64,000 nt of DNA from Pseudoalteromonas aliena SW19. GTDB taxonomy: Bacteria > Pseudomonadota > Gammaproteobacteria > Enterobacterales > Alteromonadaceae. The DNA is taken from contig NZ_AQGU01000022.1 in the NCBI RefSeq assembly GCF_014905615.1, forward strand, positions 124,001-188,000. Reading direction: 5' to 3'. Below, one piece after another: positions 1-9,419 of this stretch. Each line of letters opens with the position of its first letter. Position 1 is the first letter of the stretch. The notes under the pieces are model-generated. The model made no database searches. It worked only from the letters and a program-made list of their open reading frames with translations, and was not told the DNA's origin. Both the position numbers and the translations under genes were made by a program.

Positions 1-2026
1 CCTTACCTTTACCTAATTTTGGTAAGTCGCGTAATGGGAATAAGAGCATTCGACCTTCGTTAGAAATAGCCATACAGTAATCACTTGCTACATCGTTTAC
101 TCTTATTGGTGAAAGTAATATTCCACCTTTAGGAACACTGACCAGCGCTTTACCATTTTTATTTTTACTCACTAAATCTTTAAAATCAGTAATAAAGCCG
201 TAGCCCGCATCTGACGCCATCAATAAGACTTGCTCATCTTCACTCATTACTACATGTTCAAAATTAGCGCCGGCGGTTAAATTAAAGCGTCCTGTCATCG
301 GCTCACCTTGGCTACGTGCCGAAGGCAGGCTATGAGCATCGGTTGCAAACGCCCGTCCTGCTGAGTCTAAAAAGACCGCTGGTTGATTGCTCTTACCTTT
401 TGCTGAAGCTCTAAAGCCATCACCAGAGCGATAACTTAACCCTTGTACATCTAAGTCATGGCCTTTACCAACGCGTGCCCAGCCTTTATCTGAGAGCACG
501 ACAGTAACTGACTCTGAAGGTATTAAATCTTTTTCGTTAAGTGCTTTCGCTTCTGAACGCTCAATCACTGGCGAGCGGCGATCGTCACCATACATTTCAG
601 CTGCTTCTTGAATTTCTTTTTTAAGCAGTGTTGACATACGACGTTCTGAACCCAAAATTTGCGCTAATTTATCACGCTCTTTGGCTAGTTCATCTTGCTC
701 ACCGCGAATTTTAAATTCTTCAAGTTTTGCTAAATGACGAAGCTTTAATTCTAAAATCGCTTCCGCTTGCGTATCAGTTAAATCAAAGCGCTCCATTAAT
801 ACAGGCTTTGGTTTATCTTCGCTGCGGATGATTTCAATAACTTCATCAATATTTAAAAAGGCGGCTAATAAACCCTCTAAAATATGTAGACGCGCTAATA
901 CTTTATCTAAGCGATACTGCAAGCGGCGACGCACGGTTTCGCGTCTAAATATTAGCCACTCGCTTAAAATACAACGTAAGTCTTTAACTTGTGGACGACC
1001 ATCTAGTCCCAACATGTTTAAGTTTACACGGTAGTTTTTTTCTAAATCTGTGGTCGCAAACAAGTGCGCCATCAATGGCTCTGCTTTAATACGGTTAGAG
1101 CGCGGTATAATCACTATACGAGTTGGATTTTCGTGATCTGATTCATCACGTAAATCGGCAATCATGGGTAATTTTTTAGCGTTCATTTGCGCTGCAATTT
1201 GCTCAAGCACTTTACCACCAGAACATTGATGCGGAAGCGCTGTAATCACTATATCGCCATGTTCTTCGGTGTATACCGCTCGCATTTTGATAGACCCGCG
1301 ACCGGTTTTATATATTTTATGAATATCGGCTTTTGGGGTAATTATTTCAGCGTCGGTTGGATAATCTGGTGCATGTACAAGCTCAAGTAATTCTTCCAGC
1401 TCTGTTTTTGGTTTATCAAGCAATAAACAACATGCACTGGCGACTTCTCGTACGTTATGTGGCGGAATATCGGTTGCCATACCAACTGCAATACCGGTTA
1501 TACCGTTAAGTAAAATATGTGGTAAGCGAGAAGGCAGTACGACGGGCTCATCCATTGTGCCATCAAAGTTTGGTGTCCAATCGACTGTGCCTTGGCCAAG
1601 CTCTTTTAATAGTACTTCTGAAAATTTAGACAAACGCGCTTCTGTATAACGCATTGCAGCAAACGATTTAGGGTCATCTGCAGCGCCCCAGTTTCCTTGC
1701 CCGTCTACCAATGGGTAGCGATAGGAAAACGGCTGCGCCATCAATACCATCGCTTCGTAACAGGCGCTGTCGCCGTGTGGATGGTACTTACCGAGTACAT
1801 CACCCACTGTACGGGCTGATTTTTTATACTTAGCATTAGCTGATAAACCCAGTTCGCTCATCGCATAAATAATACGTCGCTGTACTGGTTTTAGGCCATC
1901 GCCTACATGCGGTAGAGCACGATCCATGATTACGTACATGGAATAGTTTAAATAAGCGTCTTCGGTAAAACGCCCCATAGTTTGTTGCTCAATTCCTTGC
2001 ATTAGCAAGGTATCTGTATCACTCAT
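1..2026 (-). CDS. parC: Topoisomerase IV subunit A (ParC), 3' end cut by window edge
   Basis: ParC is the DNA-breaking and rejoining subunit of topoisomerase IV, which decatenates daughter chromosomes together with ParE. About 675 codons are present from ATG at 2026; the last part of the C-terminal beta-pinwheel lies beyond base 1. The breakage-reunion domain is clear: [13 protein letters not shown] in the quinolone-determining region has the wild-type Ser and Glu equivalent to E. coli S80 and E84, and AAMRYTE carries the catalytic tyrosine. The start follows the stop of the sugar dehydrogenase gene by 10 bases, so the two are probably cotranscribed with parE. The family assignment is certain from the motifs; the missing C-terminus cannot be assessed. 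Confidence 0.97.
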   Translation of the reverse strand, partial: MSDTDTLLMQGIEQQTMGRFTEDAYLNYSMYVIMDRALPHVGDGLKPVQRRIIYAMSELGLSANAKYKKSARTVGDVLGKYHPHGDSACYEAMVLMAQPFSYRYPLVDGQGNWGAADDPKSFAAMRYTEARLSKFSEVLLKELGQGTVDWTPNFDGTMDEPVVLPSRLPHILLNGITGIAVGMATDIPPHNVREVASACCLLLDKPKTELEELLELVHAPDYPTDAEIITPKADIHKIYKTGRGSIKMRAVYTEEHGDIVITALPHQCSGGKVLEQIAAQMNAKKLPMIADLRDESDHENPTRIVIIPRSNRIKAEPLMAHLFATTDLEKNYRVNLNMLGLDGRPQVKDLRCILSEWLIFRRETVRRRLQYRLDKVLARLHILEGLLAAFLNIDEVIEIIRSEDKPKPVLMERFDLTDTQAEAILELKLRHLAKLEEFKIRGEQDELAKERDKLAQILGSERRMSTLLKKEIQEAAEMYGDDRRSPVIERSEAKALNEKDLIPSESVTVVLSDKGWARVGKGHDLDVQGLSYRSGDGFRASAKGKSNQPAVFLDSAGRAFATDAHSLPSARSQGEPMTGRFNLTAGANFEHVVMSEDEQVLLMASDAGYGFITDFKDLVSKNKNGKALVSVPKGGILLSPIRVNDVASDYCMAISNEGRMLLFPLRDLPKLGKGK

Positions 2027-2036
2027 TAAAGCTTAC

Positions 2037-3131
2037 CTAGTTTTTCTTATAGCTTACACGGTAGATTACATTGGCGTAATCATCGCTTACTAACAGACTG
2101 CCGTCGCCTAATTCTGCAAATGCAACAGGGCGTCCAAATGTTATTTCGTTTTTCATAAAGCCAGTAATAAAAGGTGTATATTTAGTTACGCGACCGACTT
2201 CAATTGTTGCTAGCCCTACTTTGTAGCCTGACTTTTTAGAACGGTTCCATGAGCCATGTTCAGCTACAAATAATTGCTGCTTATAACTTGCTGGAAATTG
2301 CTTACCATTATAAAAATGAATACCTAGTGGTGCGACATGCGCTGGAAGAGTGAGGGCTGGCGACGTGTAATCGGCAATATTTTTACCTTTGCCAAACTCA
2401 GGATCGATGATCGCACCTGCGTGCACATACGGAAAGCCAAAATGTTCACCCTCTTGCGTTGCACGGTTTAACTCATCCGGTGGAATATCATCGCCCATCA
2501 TATCGCGACCGTTATCACTAAACCATAAGGCTTGGGTGGCAGGATGAAAATCAAAACCTACTGTATTTCTAACCCCTTTTGCTATGGTTTTTATTTGTTT
2601 AGTTTCGACATCTAACGCAAAAATTCGGCCAAAACGATCGTCTTCAGCACAAATATTACACGGTACACCAACCGGTATGATTAACTCCCCCGTTGGTGCA
2701 AAACGTAAAAATTTCCAGCCATGGTGACGCTCAGATGGCAATGCGTCATACAGTATTTCAAACTTTGGTTTTTTTAATTGAGTATCAATATTTTTAAAGC
2801 GAATAATGCGATGTACTTCACCTACATACAGGTCGCCATCTTTAATGGCTAAACCCGACGGCATATTTAATCCCTCGGCAACCAGCATTTTTTTATCAGC
2901 AACACCGTCGCTATTATGGTCGATAAGCGCATATACATTGCCTGCTTTACGAGAACCTACGTACACAATCCCCTTTTTTGAAACCGCTAATTGACGTGCA
3001 TTTTCTACATCATCTGCAAATAAGCTGATTTCAAACCCAGGTGCTACAGTAAGCTCGTCGAGTATGTTTTTAGCTATTGCCGGAGCGGTAGTCAGCCCAA
3101 GTAATAGCAAACTTCCTAGTAACTTATTCAT
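2037..3131 (-). CDS. Periplasmic PQQ-type sugar (sorbosone/glucose) dehydrogenase
   Basis: This 364-residue protein has a signal peptide (MNKLLGSLLLLGLTTAPAIA) and a six-bladed propeller typical of the soluble aldose/sorbosone dehydrogenase family, which oxidises sugars in the periplasm using PQQ. Visible family traits are the N-terminal APGFEISLFAD, repeated blade strands such as VYVGSRKAGNVYAL, SGLAIKDGDLYVG, and WFSDNGRDMMGDD, and a GSWNRSKKSGYKV segment near the C-terminus. A CNIC pair lies near residue 147. The start has a good AGGAGA ribosome site. It sits between parE (29 bases upstream) and parC (10 bases downstream), so it seems to be part of the topoisomerase IV operon although nothing links the functions. 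Substrate is unknown. Confidence 0.8.
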   Translation of the reverse strand: MNKLLGSLLLLGLTTAPAIAKNILDELTVAPGFEISLFADDVENARQLAVSKKGIVYVGSRKAGNVYALIDHNSDGVADKKMLVAEGLNMPSGLAIKDGDLYVGEVHRIIRFKNIDTQLKKPKFEILYDALPSERHHGWKFLRFAPTGELIIPVGVPCNICAEDDRFGRIFALDVETKQIKTIAKGVRNTVGFDFHPATQALWFSDNGRDMMGDDIPPDELNRATQEGEHFGFPYVHAGAIIDPEFGKGKNIADYTSPALTLPAHVAPLGIHFYNGKQFPASYKQQLFVAEHGSWNRSKKSGYKVGLATIEVGRVTKYTPFITGFMKNEITFGRPVAFAELGDGSLLVSDDYANVIYRVSYKKN

Positions 3132-3160
3132 TCGTCTCTCCTAGTGTTAAGCACAAGTAA

Positions 3161-5050
3161 CTAAACTTGTGCCTTATTACCATGATCCTCTAGCCATTGA
3201 CGACGATCTGGCGATCGTTTTTTAGCAAGCAGCATATCCATCATTTCCATGGTCTCTACTTCTTCATCAAGTGTAAGCTGCACCAAACGTCTGGTATTTG
3301 GATCCATCGTAGTTTCACGAAGCTGCAACGGATTCATTTCACCCAGACCTTTGAATCGCTGTACGTTTACTTTTCCGCGCTTTTTTTCTGCTTCTATACG
3401 CGCCAAGATAGCGGTTTTTTCGCCTTCATCAAGTGCGTAGTAAACTTCTTTACCAATATCAATTCTAAATAATGGCGGCATTGCAACATACACATGCCCT
3501 GTTTTTACTAGCTCTGGAAAATGACGAACAAACAGAGCACACAATAGAGTTGCAATGTGTAATCCATCCGAATCAGCATCGGCCAATATACAAATTTTAT
3601 TGTAGCGCAATCCCGACATATCGGTTGATTCCGGATCAATACCCAATGCCACTGAAATATCGTGTACTTCTTGCGATGCGAGTATTTGCCCCGATTCAAC
3701 TTCCCACGTATTTAAAATTTTACCTCGCAGCGGCATAATTGCCTGAAACTCACGATCGCGCGCTTGTTTAGCAGAGCCACCTGCAGAATCACCCTCTACT
3801 AAAAATAATTCAGTACGGTCGTTATCAGCGGCACTACAATCTGTTAATTTACCTGGTAATGCAGGGCCTGCGGTAACGCGTTTACGAACTACTTTTTTAG
3901 CAGCGCGTAAGCGGCTTTGTGCATTTGAAATGCATAACTCCGCTAACAGCTCTGCGGTATCAGTGTGCTCATTTAACCACAAGCTAAACGCATCTTTTAC
4001 AACACCCGATACAAATGCAGCGCACGAGCGTGATGATAGTTTTTCTTTGGTTTGACCTGCAAATTGTGGGTCTTGCATTTTAACTGACAGCACGTAACTA
4101 CAGCGCTCCCAAATGTCATCTGGGGTTAACTTTACGCCACGCGGGAGTAAGTTTCTAAACTCACAAAATTCACGCATTGCTTCAAGTAAACCTTGGCGTA
4201 AACCATTTACATGCGTACCGCCTTGTGCGGTAGGGATCAGGTTCACATAACTCTCGGCTATGGATTCGCCACCTTCAGGTAGCCATACAACAGCCCAATC
4301 TGCACCTTCAATTGAGCTTTTAAATTCGCCTACAAACGGGTCCTGCGGTAATGTTTCAAAGCCTTTAATAGCTTCAATTAAGTAATCTTTTAAGCCTGTT
4401 TCGTAAAACCACTCTTGGGTTTCTTTTGTTTGTTTGTTAACAAACTTAATACGTAACCCAGGACATAAAACCGCTTTGGCTTTTAATAAATGGTTTAGTT
4501 TAGTAATTGAATAGTTTGGTGAATCAAAATAGCTAACATCTGCCCAAAAACGAACCGTAGTACCTGTGTTGCGCTTACCCACAGTGCCAATTACGTTTAA
4601 GTCTTCTACTTTATCGCCACTTTCAAATGCCATTCTGTATTGCTGAGCATCGCGTCGTACCGTTACTTCAACACGCGTAGATAACGCATTTACTACAGAA
4701 ATACCGACACCGTGTAGACCGCCAGAAAATTGATAGTTTTTATTAGAAAACTTGCCGCCGGCGTGTAACTTAGTGAAGATTAATTCAACCCCAGGAATGC
4801 CTTCCTCAGGGTGAATATCAATGGGCATACCACGTCCATCATCACTTACTTCAAGCGAGTTGTCTTCGTGAAGTATTACGTCGATACGAGTAGCATGACC
4901 CGCCATCGCTTCATCGACACTGTTATCGATAACCTCTTGGCCTAAATGATTTGGCCTTACAGTATCGGTGTACATCCCAGGACGTCTTTTTACTGGATCT
5001 AACCCATTAAGTACTTCAATGGCTTCGGCGTTATAATTTTGATCACTCAT
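3161..5050 (-). CDS. parE: Topoisomerase IV subunit B (ParE)
   Basis: ParE is the ATPase subunit of topoisomerase IV. The 629-residue length matches E. coli ParE (630). The GHKL ATPase domain is at residues 1-220 (VIDNSVDEAMAG, DDGRGMP, GGLHGVGISVVNALS), followed by the transducer domain and the TOPRIM domain around residues 410-530 (LFLVEGDSAGGSAKQ, ILADADSDG). The C-terminus holds QRFKGLGEMNP. It is the fifth gene of the minus-strand run nudF, DUF1249, cpdA, yqiA, parE, the same order as in E. coli. It begins 41 bases after yqiA and is followed by the sugar dehydrogenase and parC genes. The start ATG encodes MSDQNYNAEAIEVL, which fits the family. Confidence 0.98.
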   Translation of the reverse strand: MSDQNYNAEAIEVLNGLDPVKRRPGMYTDTVRPNHLGQEVIDNSVDEAMAGHATRIDVILHEDNSLEVSDDGRGMPIDIHPEEGIPGVELIFTKLHAGGKFSNKNYQFSGGLHGVGISVVNALSTRVEVTVRRDAQQYRMAFESGDKVEDLNVIGTVGKRNTGTTVRFWADVSYFDSPNYSITKLNHLLKAKAVLCPGLRIKFVNKQTKETQEWFYETGLKDYLIEAIKGFETLPQDPFVGEFKSSIEGADWAVVWLPEGGESIAESYVNLIPTAQGGTHVNGLRQGLLEAMREFCEFRNLLPRGVKLTPDDIWERCSYVLSVKMQDPQFAGQTKEKLSSRSCAAFVSGVVKDAFSLWLNEHTDTAELLAELCISNAQSRLRAAKKVVRKRVTAGPALPGKLTDCSAADNDRTELFLVEGDSAGGSAKQARDREFQAIMPLRGKILNTWEVESGQILASQEVHDISVALGIDPESTDMSGLRYNKICILADADSDGLHIATLLCALFVRHFPELVKTGHVYVAMPPLFRIDIGKEVYYALDEGEKTAILARIEAEKKRGKVNVQRFKGLGEMNPLQLRETTMDPNTRRLVQLTLDEEVETMEMMDMLLAKKRSPDRRQWLEDHGNKAQV

Positions 5051-5091
5051 AATTTTTATCTTTATATGTGCTAAGACGAGCTTAGCTAGTT

Positions 5092-5652
5092 TTACGTGAT
5101 TTTAAGAAAATCTACAATATTCGCAAAAGTGCTTTCAAAACCTGTATAGCTATGATCACCACCAAATTCTACCAATTGCTTGCATTGTGAATAATAATTT
5201 ACTGCGTGTTGAAAATTTAACACTTCATCGCCTGTTTGCTGTAGTAAATACAGTAATTCAGGGTGTTTTAGTTTATCGACAGCCAGTGCTTTTAAAGCGT
5301 TTATATGACTGTTATTTAAATCATAATAATAATCTTGATACGGATTATAATTTGGACCAAGTAACGGCTGCAATAATGTGTACGGTGCTACTGCGGGATT
5401 AATAACCACTGCAGGAATTTGATAACGCTGCGATAAATATGTGGCAAAAAAACCACCTAACGAGCTACCTAATAAAACAGTATTAGGCGTTATTAATTGC
5501 TCAAGCTTAATTATAGCTTGTAGAGGCTCGTGGTTTAAGTTCGGTACACAATAATCAACATCATAGTTTGCCATAAGCTCACCAAAGCGCACAGCTTTAT
5601 ATGATTTTTGTGAACTATTGAAACCATGAATATAAATTACCCGTTTAGCCAT
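5092..5652 (-). CDS. yqiA: YqiA/YcfP family alpha/beta-fold esterase
   Basis: A 186-residue alpha/beta hydrolase of the YqiA family, cytosolic with no signal peptide. The catalytic features are visible: the oxyanion strand VIYIHGFNSS, the nucleophile elbow GSSLGGFFATY with the serine in GSSLGG, and the terminal histidine in FGGDHSY. E. coli YqiA is an esterase acting on short acyl esters; its biological substrate is not settled. The start codon lies inside the 3' end of cpdA (16-base overlap), which implies translational coupling. It lies directly upstream of parE, as in E. coli. Confidence 0.9.
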   Translation of the reverse strand: MAKRVIYIHGFNSSQKSYKAVRFGELMANYDVDYCVPNLNHEPLQAIIKLEQLITPNTVLLGSSLGGFFATYLSQRYQIPAVVINPAVAPYTLLQPLLGPNYNPYQDYYYDLNNSHINALKALAVDKLKHPELLYLLQQTGDEVLNFQHAVNYYSQCKQLVEFGGDHSYTGFESTFANIVDFLKIT

Positions 5653-6422
5653 ATGACTTCCGTTTTTACACTTGTTCTAGCTTTTTGCGCGTCTATATAA
5701 AACATTCTGTAAGCGGGGCCACAATTTTGCTGCAGCCACTGTGCGCTATACTTTTTAAACTGCACTGAACTGGCTGGCGTTGCATAGACTTTTAAATCTC
5801 TATAGCTTTGCTCATATTCATTATGAACATGACCATGAAAAAGCCCACTAACATTGCCACTATTTACCAAGATATTTAATAATTGAGGCCCATTTTCAAG
5901 CATATGCTTATCGAGGTAACCATTTATTGGTAATGGATTATGGTGGCAAAAGATGAGCTTATCATTACTTGATTGCACTAAACAATCGGCTATTTCATCT
6001 AAATGCGCACCGCTAACCCAGCCAGCTGGTGTGGGACCTTTTGAGTTAATAAGTAACAACTCAATTTCGTTTGCCACTATATGTTTAGCGCTATTTATCT
6101 GCCCACCACTTATACGACTCAACATTGCTGTTTCATCATGATTACCTGGCAGCCAAAATACAGGGCATGTTAATGCGCTTTTATGTATCAATTCACTAAA
6201 CAGCAGGTAAGATTCAAAACTGTGATCTTGTGTTAGATCACCACCAAAAATCACACCATCTAGTGCTTGCGTGGCCATATGCGCTAATGCTTGCTCAAAA
6301 TGTGATGCCGTATTTACACCAAAGTACTCATCCGCTTTATCAGCAAATAAATGGCAGTCAGTTATATGAGCTATGCGTAATGAAGACGTATTAAATTTGT
6401 AAGGCTCATTAAACCAGCCCAT
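5637..6422 (-). CDS. cpdA: 3',5'-cyclic-AMP phosphodiesterase CpdA
   Basis: A class III cyclic nucleotide phosphodiesterase of 261 residues that hydrolyses cAMP to 5'-AMP and so damps CRP signalling. All metal-binding blocks of the calcineurin-like phosphoesterase fold are present in order: ITDCHLF, GGDLTQD, PGNHDE, CHHNP, and HGHVH. The gene overlaps the upstream DUF1249 gene by 14 bases and the downstream yqiA by 16 bases, so the three are tightly coupled. The neighbourhood matches E. coli nudF-yqiB-cpdA-yqiA-parE. No sign of degeneration is seen. Confidence 0.94.
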   Translation of the reverse strand: MGWFNEPYKFNTSSLRIAHITDCHLFADKADEYFGVNTASHFEQALAHMATQALDGVIFGGDLTQDHSFESYLLFSELIHKSALTCPVFWLPGNHDETAMLSRISGGQINSAKHIVANEIELLLINSKGPTPAGWVSGAHLDEIADCLVQSSNDKLIFCHHNPLPINGYLDKHMLENGPQLLNILVNSGNVSGLFHGHVHNEYEQSYRDLKVYATPASSVQFKKYSAQWLQQNCGPAYRMFYIDAQKARTSVKTEVIWLNG

Positions 6423-6867
6423 TATTTACATCCCAATTAAGGGTTGCTTGCCCATGCTCAACACAAGCTACAAGCCAGTCATATAAAAACGCATTGAGTT
6501 GATACTTTTCATCTTTTTGGTGCATTTTAGGATTAGGGTATCCATAAGATGGCTTGATTCGCTGATGATAATCGTGATGAATAATTTCAGCAACTTTAGC
6601 ATCGTGATACAGCCTTACAGTTAAATATAGCGGTGTAATACCTTTCACCATGCCTGTTAGTTGCTTGATTGAAATATCCATAGTGTATTTTGCGCTACCA
6701 TCAATTTTTGTAGCAAACTCACTGTTGCCTAGTTTTACTTCGCGAATGCTTCCTACATTGCGCTCGCTAGGTAACAACTTTAATAGTCGCACGTAATTAT
6801 GCTCACAAAGCGTTAAATACTTTGGGAGGCTTTGAATATATCGCTGCGTTGCTAATTGTGCTGTCAA
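6409..6867 (-). CDS. yqiB: DUF1249 family protein (YqiB-like)
   Basis: A 152-residue soluble protein of the DUF1249 family, function unknown. The family signature is seen in LPKYLTLCEHNYVRLLKLLP near the N-terminus and VRLYHDAKVAEIIHHDYHQR in the middle, followed by YPNPKMHQKDEKYQLN and the conserved end in which the protein terminates shortly after CVEHGQA. It lies between nudF and cpdA, as yqiB does in E. coli, and overlaps cpdA by 14 bases. Unlike E. coli, 308 bases separate it from nudF, and nearly all of that is a repeat element (6898-7160). Confidence 0.88.
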   Translation of the reverse strand: MTAQLATQRYIQSLPKYLTLCEHNYVRLLKLLPSERNVGSIREVKLGNSEFATKIDGSAKYTMDISIKQLTGMVKGITPLYLTVRLYHDAKVAEIIHHDYHQRIKPSYGYPNPKMHQKDEKYQLNAFLYDWLVACVEHGQATLNWDVNNGLV

Positions 6868-6897
6868 AGTACCACCATTATTTTTTAACCGAATTTA

Positions 6898-7160
6898 GGG
6901 CGTGTTGATCTTTGTGGATTGAAATTTGTTCAATCTAGGGGCGGTTGAATCACGGCGCGAGGTTTGTAACCTAGTGGGCTAAGTAAAAACCGAGCAACAA
7001 AGAGTCGACCGTCCCTAGATCGAGCTCAAAGGGCAGCGCATGTTTGGCATTTATGCTGCGTTCTCGCCTATTTATGGGGAACACCACACATCATAGGCTC
7101 TGCCTTGCTTAAATACCAAACAGTCTGCTGTAAATTCAACCACCAAAGATCAACACGCCC
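6898..7160. repeat. MITE-like inverted-repeat element, copy A
   Basis: A 263-base non-coding element bounded by a perfect 17-base terminal inverted repeat (GGGCGTGTTGATCTTTG at 6898-6914 and its complement at 7144-7160). TA lies immediately outside each end (6896-6897 and 7161-7162), consistent with a TA target duplication. It shares with copy B (32314-32668, opposite orientation) the first roughly 80 bases and a perfectly matching 32-base internal block (7031-7062 versus 32410-32441). It lacks about 90 bases of B's middle part. No open reading frame for a transposase is seen. It fills almost all of the gap between the DUF1249 gene and nudF. The parent transposon family is not identified. Confidence 0.8.
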
Positions 7161-7175
7161 TAGTTAATTTAAAAG

Positions 7176-7802
7176 TTATGCCCACTTTCCTTTCATTTTT
7201 TCGCGATTAAGTGCAAGCCACTGCATGCAGATAACCGTTGCGGCATTATCCATTTCACCGTTATTGAGCCGCATTAACGCATCATCAACCGATAAAACGT
7301 GTGTTTTTATATCTTCGCCTTCGCTTTCAAGGCCATAGACACCCGATTTCACTTGGCTTAAATCAGCACGAGCTAAATATAAATAGAGGCGCTCTGTTGT
7401 GCCCCCAGGGCTTGATAAATATGAAAGCATAAATTCAAGCTCTGTTAACTCAAGTCCAGCCTCTTCATACGCTTCTTTTTTAACAACCGATTCATAATCT
7501 GTACTGCCATCCGTCATTCCGGCTATACATTCTAGCAGCCACGGCGAATGCTTGCTTTTAATGGCGCCAATTCGTATTTGTTCAATTAAGAGAATGCTAT
7601 CTGATACGGGATCATAAGGAAGTACAGCAATTGCATCGCCTCGTTCTAAAATTTCACGACTAATTAACTGTGAGGTGCCACCTGCAAATAATGCATGTTC
7701 AAACTCGTATAAATTAACCTGAAAGAAACCTTTGTAGAGATTTTTTATCGGTTTTATGTTCACATCTTTATGTGTAAATTGAACCAAGCTTTTATTTACC
7801 AT
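7176..7802 (-). CDS. nudF: ADP-ribose pyrophosphatase (Nudix), NudF
   Basis: NudF hydrolyses ADP-ribose to AMP and ribose 5-phosphate. The 208-residue length and the operon position match E. coli NudF. The Nudix box starts AGMTDGSTDYESVV and ends KKEAYEEAGL: the REUXEEXGU core has Lys for Arg and the GX5E glutamate is replaced by Thr, but the metal-binding glutamates are kept. The C-terminal part has ESEGEDIKTHVLS and ends with IGMQWLAL-like ICMQWLALNREK, typical of this subfamily. The start has AGGAAA eight bases upstream. It is divergent from tolC across 150 bases, as in E. coli. Confidence 0.92.
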   Translation of the reverse strand: MVNKSLVQFTHKDVNIKPIKNLYKGFFQVNLYEFEHALFAGGTSQLISREILERGDAIAVLPYDPVSDSILLIEQIRIGAIKSKHSPWLLECIAGMTDGSTDYESVVKKEAYEEAGLELTELEFMLSYLSSPGGTTERLYLYLARADLSQVKSGVYGLESEGEDIKTHVLSVDDALMRLNNGEMDNAATVICMQWLALNREKMKGKWA

Positions 7803-7952
7803 CTATTGGTTTCCTATATTGCTCAACAACTAAAATGCGATAATATATCCTGTTACATTTGAACATACGGTTTTACAAAAAAATTTTTTTTTATGAAGTA
7901 AAACAGGTTAACATGCTTTTAGTATAAAAATTGTCTAAGGACTGAACCTAAT

Positions 7953-9308
7953 ATGAAAAAGAACATCCTTGCGGCGCTGGTTAGTTTATCATGCGCATTA
8001 GGCGCTACAGCCGCTAACGCTGAAGATTTACTACAAGTTTTTGAAATAGCGACAGCTAACGATCCCACCGTGTTAAAAGCAAAAGCCCAAGCTGATGCAC
8101 AATCTTACCAAAGTGATCTTGCCATGAGTGCATTATTACCTCAAATTGGTTTAAGTATGGGTTACAAAAAAACTGATTCAACCTCTTATAGACAATCTGA
8201 AGATTTATCGGCTATTAATCAGTTTAATACTGATAACGATGAGTTTTCTCGAGGCTTAAGTTTAAGCCAAACTTTATTTGATTTAGGCGCTTGGAACTCG
8301 TTAGACATTGCAGACAAACAAGCTCTGCAAGCAAGTGCGCAATACGATGCAGCTAAGCAAAACTTAATTGTACGCGTTGCTGAAGGTTATTTTAACGTAT
8401 TAAGTGCGGTTGACAACCTTGAGTTTGTAGAAGCTGAAAAACGTGCTATTGAACGCCAACTTGAACAAACAAAACAGCGTTATGCAGTGGGCTTAACAGC
8501 AATAACTGATGTACACGAAGCGCAAGCTCAGTTTGATAATTCAGTAGCTCAAGAGATTATCGCAAGCAATGCAGTAGAAACAGCCCGTGAGCAACTTCGC
8601 GAAATCACTGGTAAGTATCATGCAAAGTTAGACTTTTTAAATACCGACAGTTTCTCTACAACCAAGCCTGCCAAACTTTCTTCAGATTTTGTTAAAGTCG
8701 CTGAAAACAAAAATATTAGCTTACAAGTCTCTAAAGTAACCGTCGATATTGCAAAAGACCAAATTGAGCAAGCAAAAGCGGGGCATTACCCAAAACTAAC
8801 TCTAAACGCTAGCTATGGCGATACCCTGACTGATACAACAACAAACAATATGAGCTTTAATAACCGCCCACGTGAAGATTTATCATCTGTCGGTATTAAC
8901 TTTAGCGTCCCACTGTACTCGGGTGGCGCAACGGTTGCAGCAACTAATCAAGCCCGTGCATTTTACGTAGCTGCAAGTCAAGATTATGAGACTAATTACC
9001 GTGCTATAACACGCACAGTTATTACATCTTACAACCAAGTTGTTTCGGACATTGCTACCTACAAAGCACTAGAGCAAGCGGTCGTTTCGGCCCAAAGTGC
9101 GCTTAAAGCAACTGAAGCAGGTTTTGAAGTAGGCACACGAACTATTGTTGATGTGCTGGTTAGTACACAAAACTTATTCAACGCCAAGCGTAACCTTGCT
9201 GATGTACGTTATAGATATGTGTTATCGACTCTGCGCCTAAAATTGGCTGCTGGTACACTACAAAGTGAAGATTTAGTGGCTATAAACCAAGGCTTAAAAG
9301 CCGCTTAA
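7953..9308 (+). CDS. tolC: Outer membrane efflux channel TolC
   Basis: TolC forms the trimeric outer-membrane exit duct for tripartite drug efflux pumps and type I secretion. The 451-residue protein begins with a signal peptide (residues 1-23, ending TAANA before EDLLQVF). Two homologous OEP halves follow, each with long helices and a strand pair: LSLSQTLFDLGAWNSLD in the first half and GINFSVPLYSGGATVAAT in the second. The family motif TRTIVDVLVSTQNLFNAKR is near residue 395. It is divergent from nudF, the E. coli arrangement, and is followed by a hairpin terminator (9341-9366). No pump gene lies beside it. Confidence 0.96.
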   Translation: MKKNILAALVSLSCALGATAANAEDLLQVFEIATANDPTVLKAKAQADAQSYQSDLAMSALLPQIGLSMGYKKTDSTSYRQSEDLSAINQFNTDNDEFSRGLSLSQTLFDLGAWNSLDIADKQALQASAQYDAAKQNLIVRVAEGYFNVLSAVDNLEFVEAEKRAIERQLEQTKQRYAVGLTAITDVHEAQAQFDNSVAQEIIASNAVETAREQLREITGKYHAKLDFLNTDSFSTTKPAKLSSDFVKVAENKNISLQVSKVTVDIAKDQIEQAKAGHYPKLTLNASYGDTLTDTTTNNMSFNNRPREDLSSVGINFSVPLYSGGATVAATNQARAFYVAASQDYETNYRAITRTVITSYNQVVSDIATYKALEQAVVSAQSALKATEAGFEVGTRTIVDVLVSTQNLFNAKRNLADVRYRYVLSTLRLKLAAGTLQSEDLVAINQGLKAA

Positions 9309-9340
9309 GTTATAGCTTGATATAAAATCTATATATATTC

Positions 9341-9366
9341 AAAGCCAGCTAAATGCTGGCTTTTTG
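9341..9366 (+). terminator. Rho-independent terminator after tolC
   Basis: Stem AAGCCAGC/GCTGGCTT with a five-base loop, followed by a run of T. It lies 33 bases after the tolC stop codon. Confidence 0.85.
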
Positions 9367-9419
9367 TATTTTATAACGCTTAGCGTTAAACTAGTGTTTT
9401 TTATTATTAGAGAATTTTT

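Noticed and set aside
7803-7952. TATAAA-like boxes upstream of tolC
   Set aside because: No -35 box at acceptable spacing, so no promoter is called.
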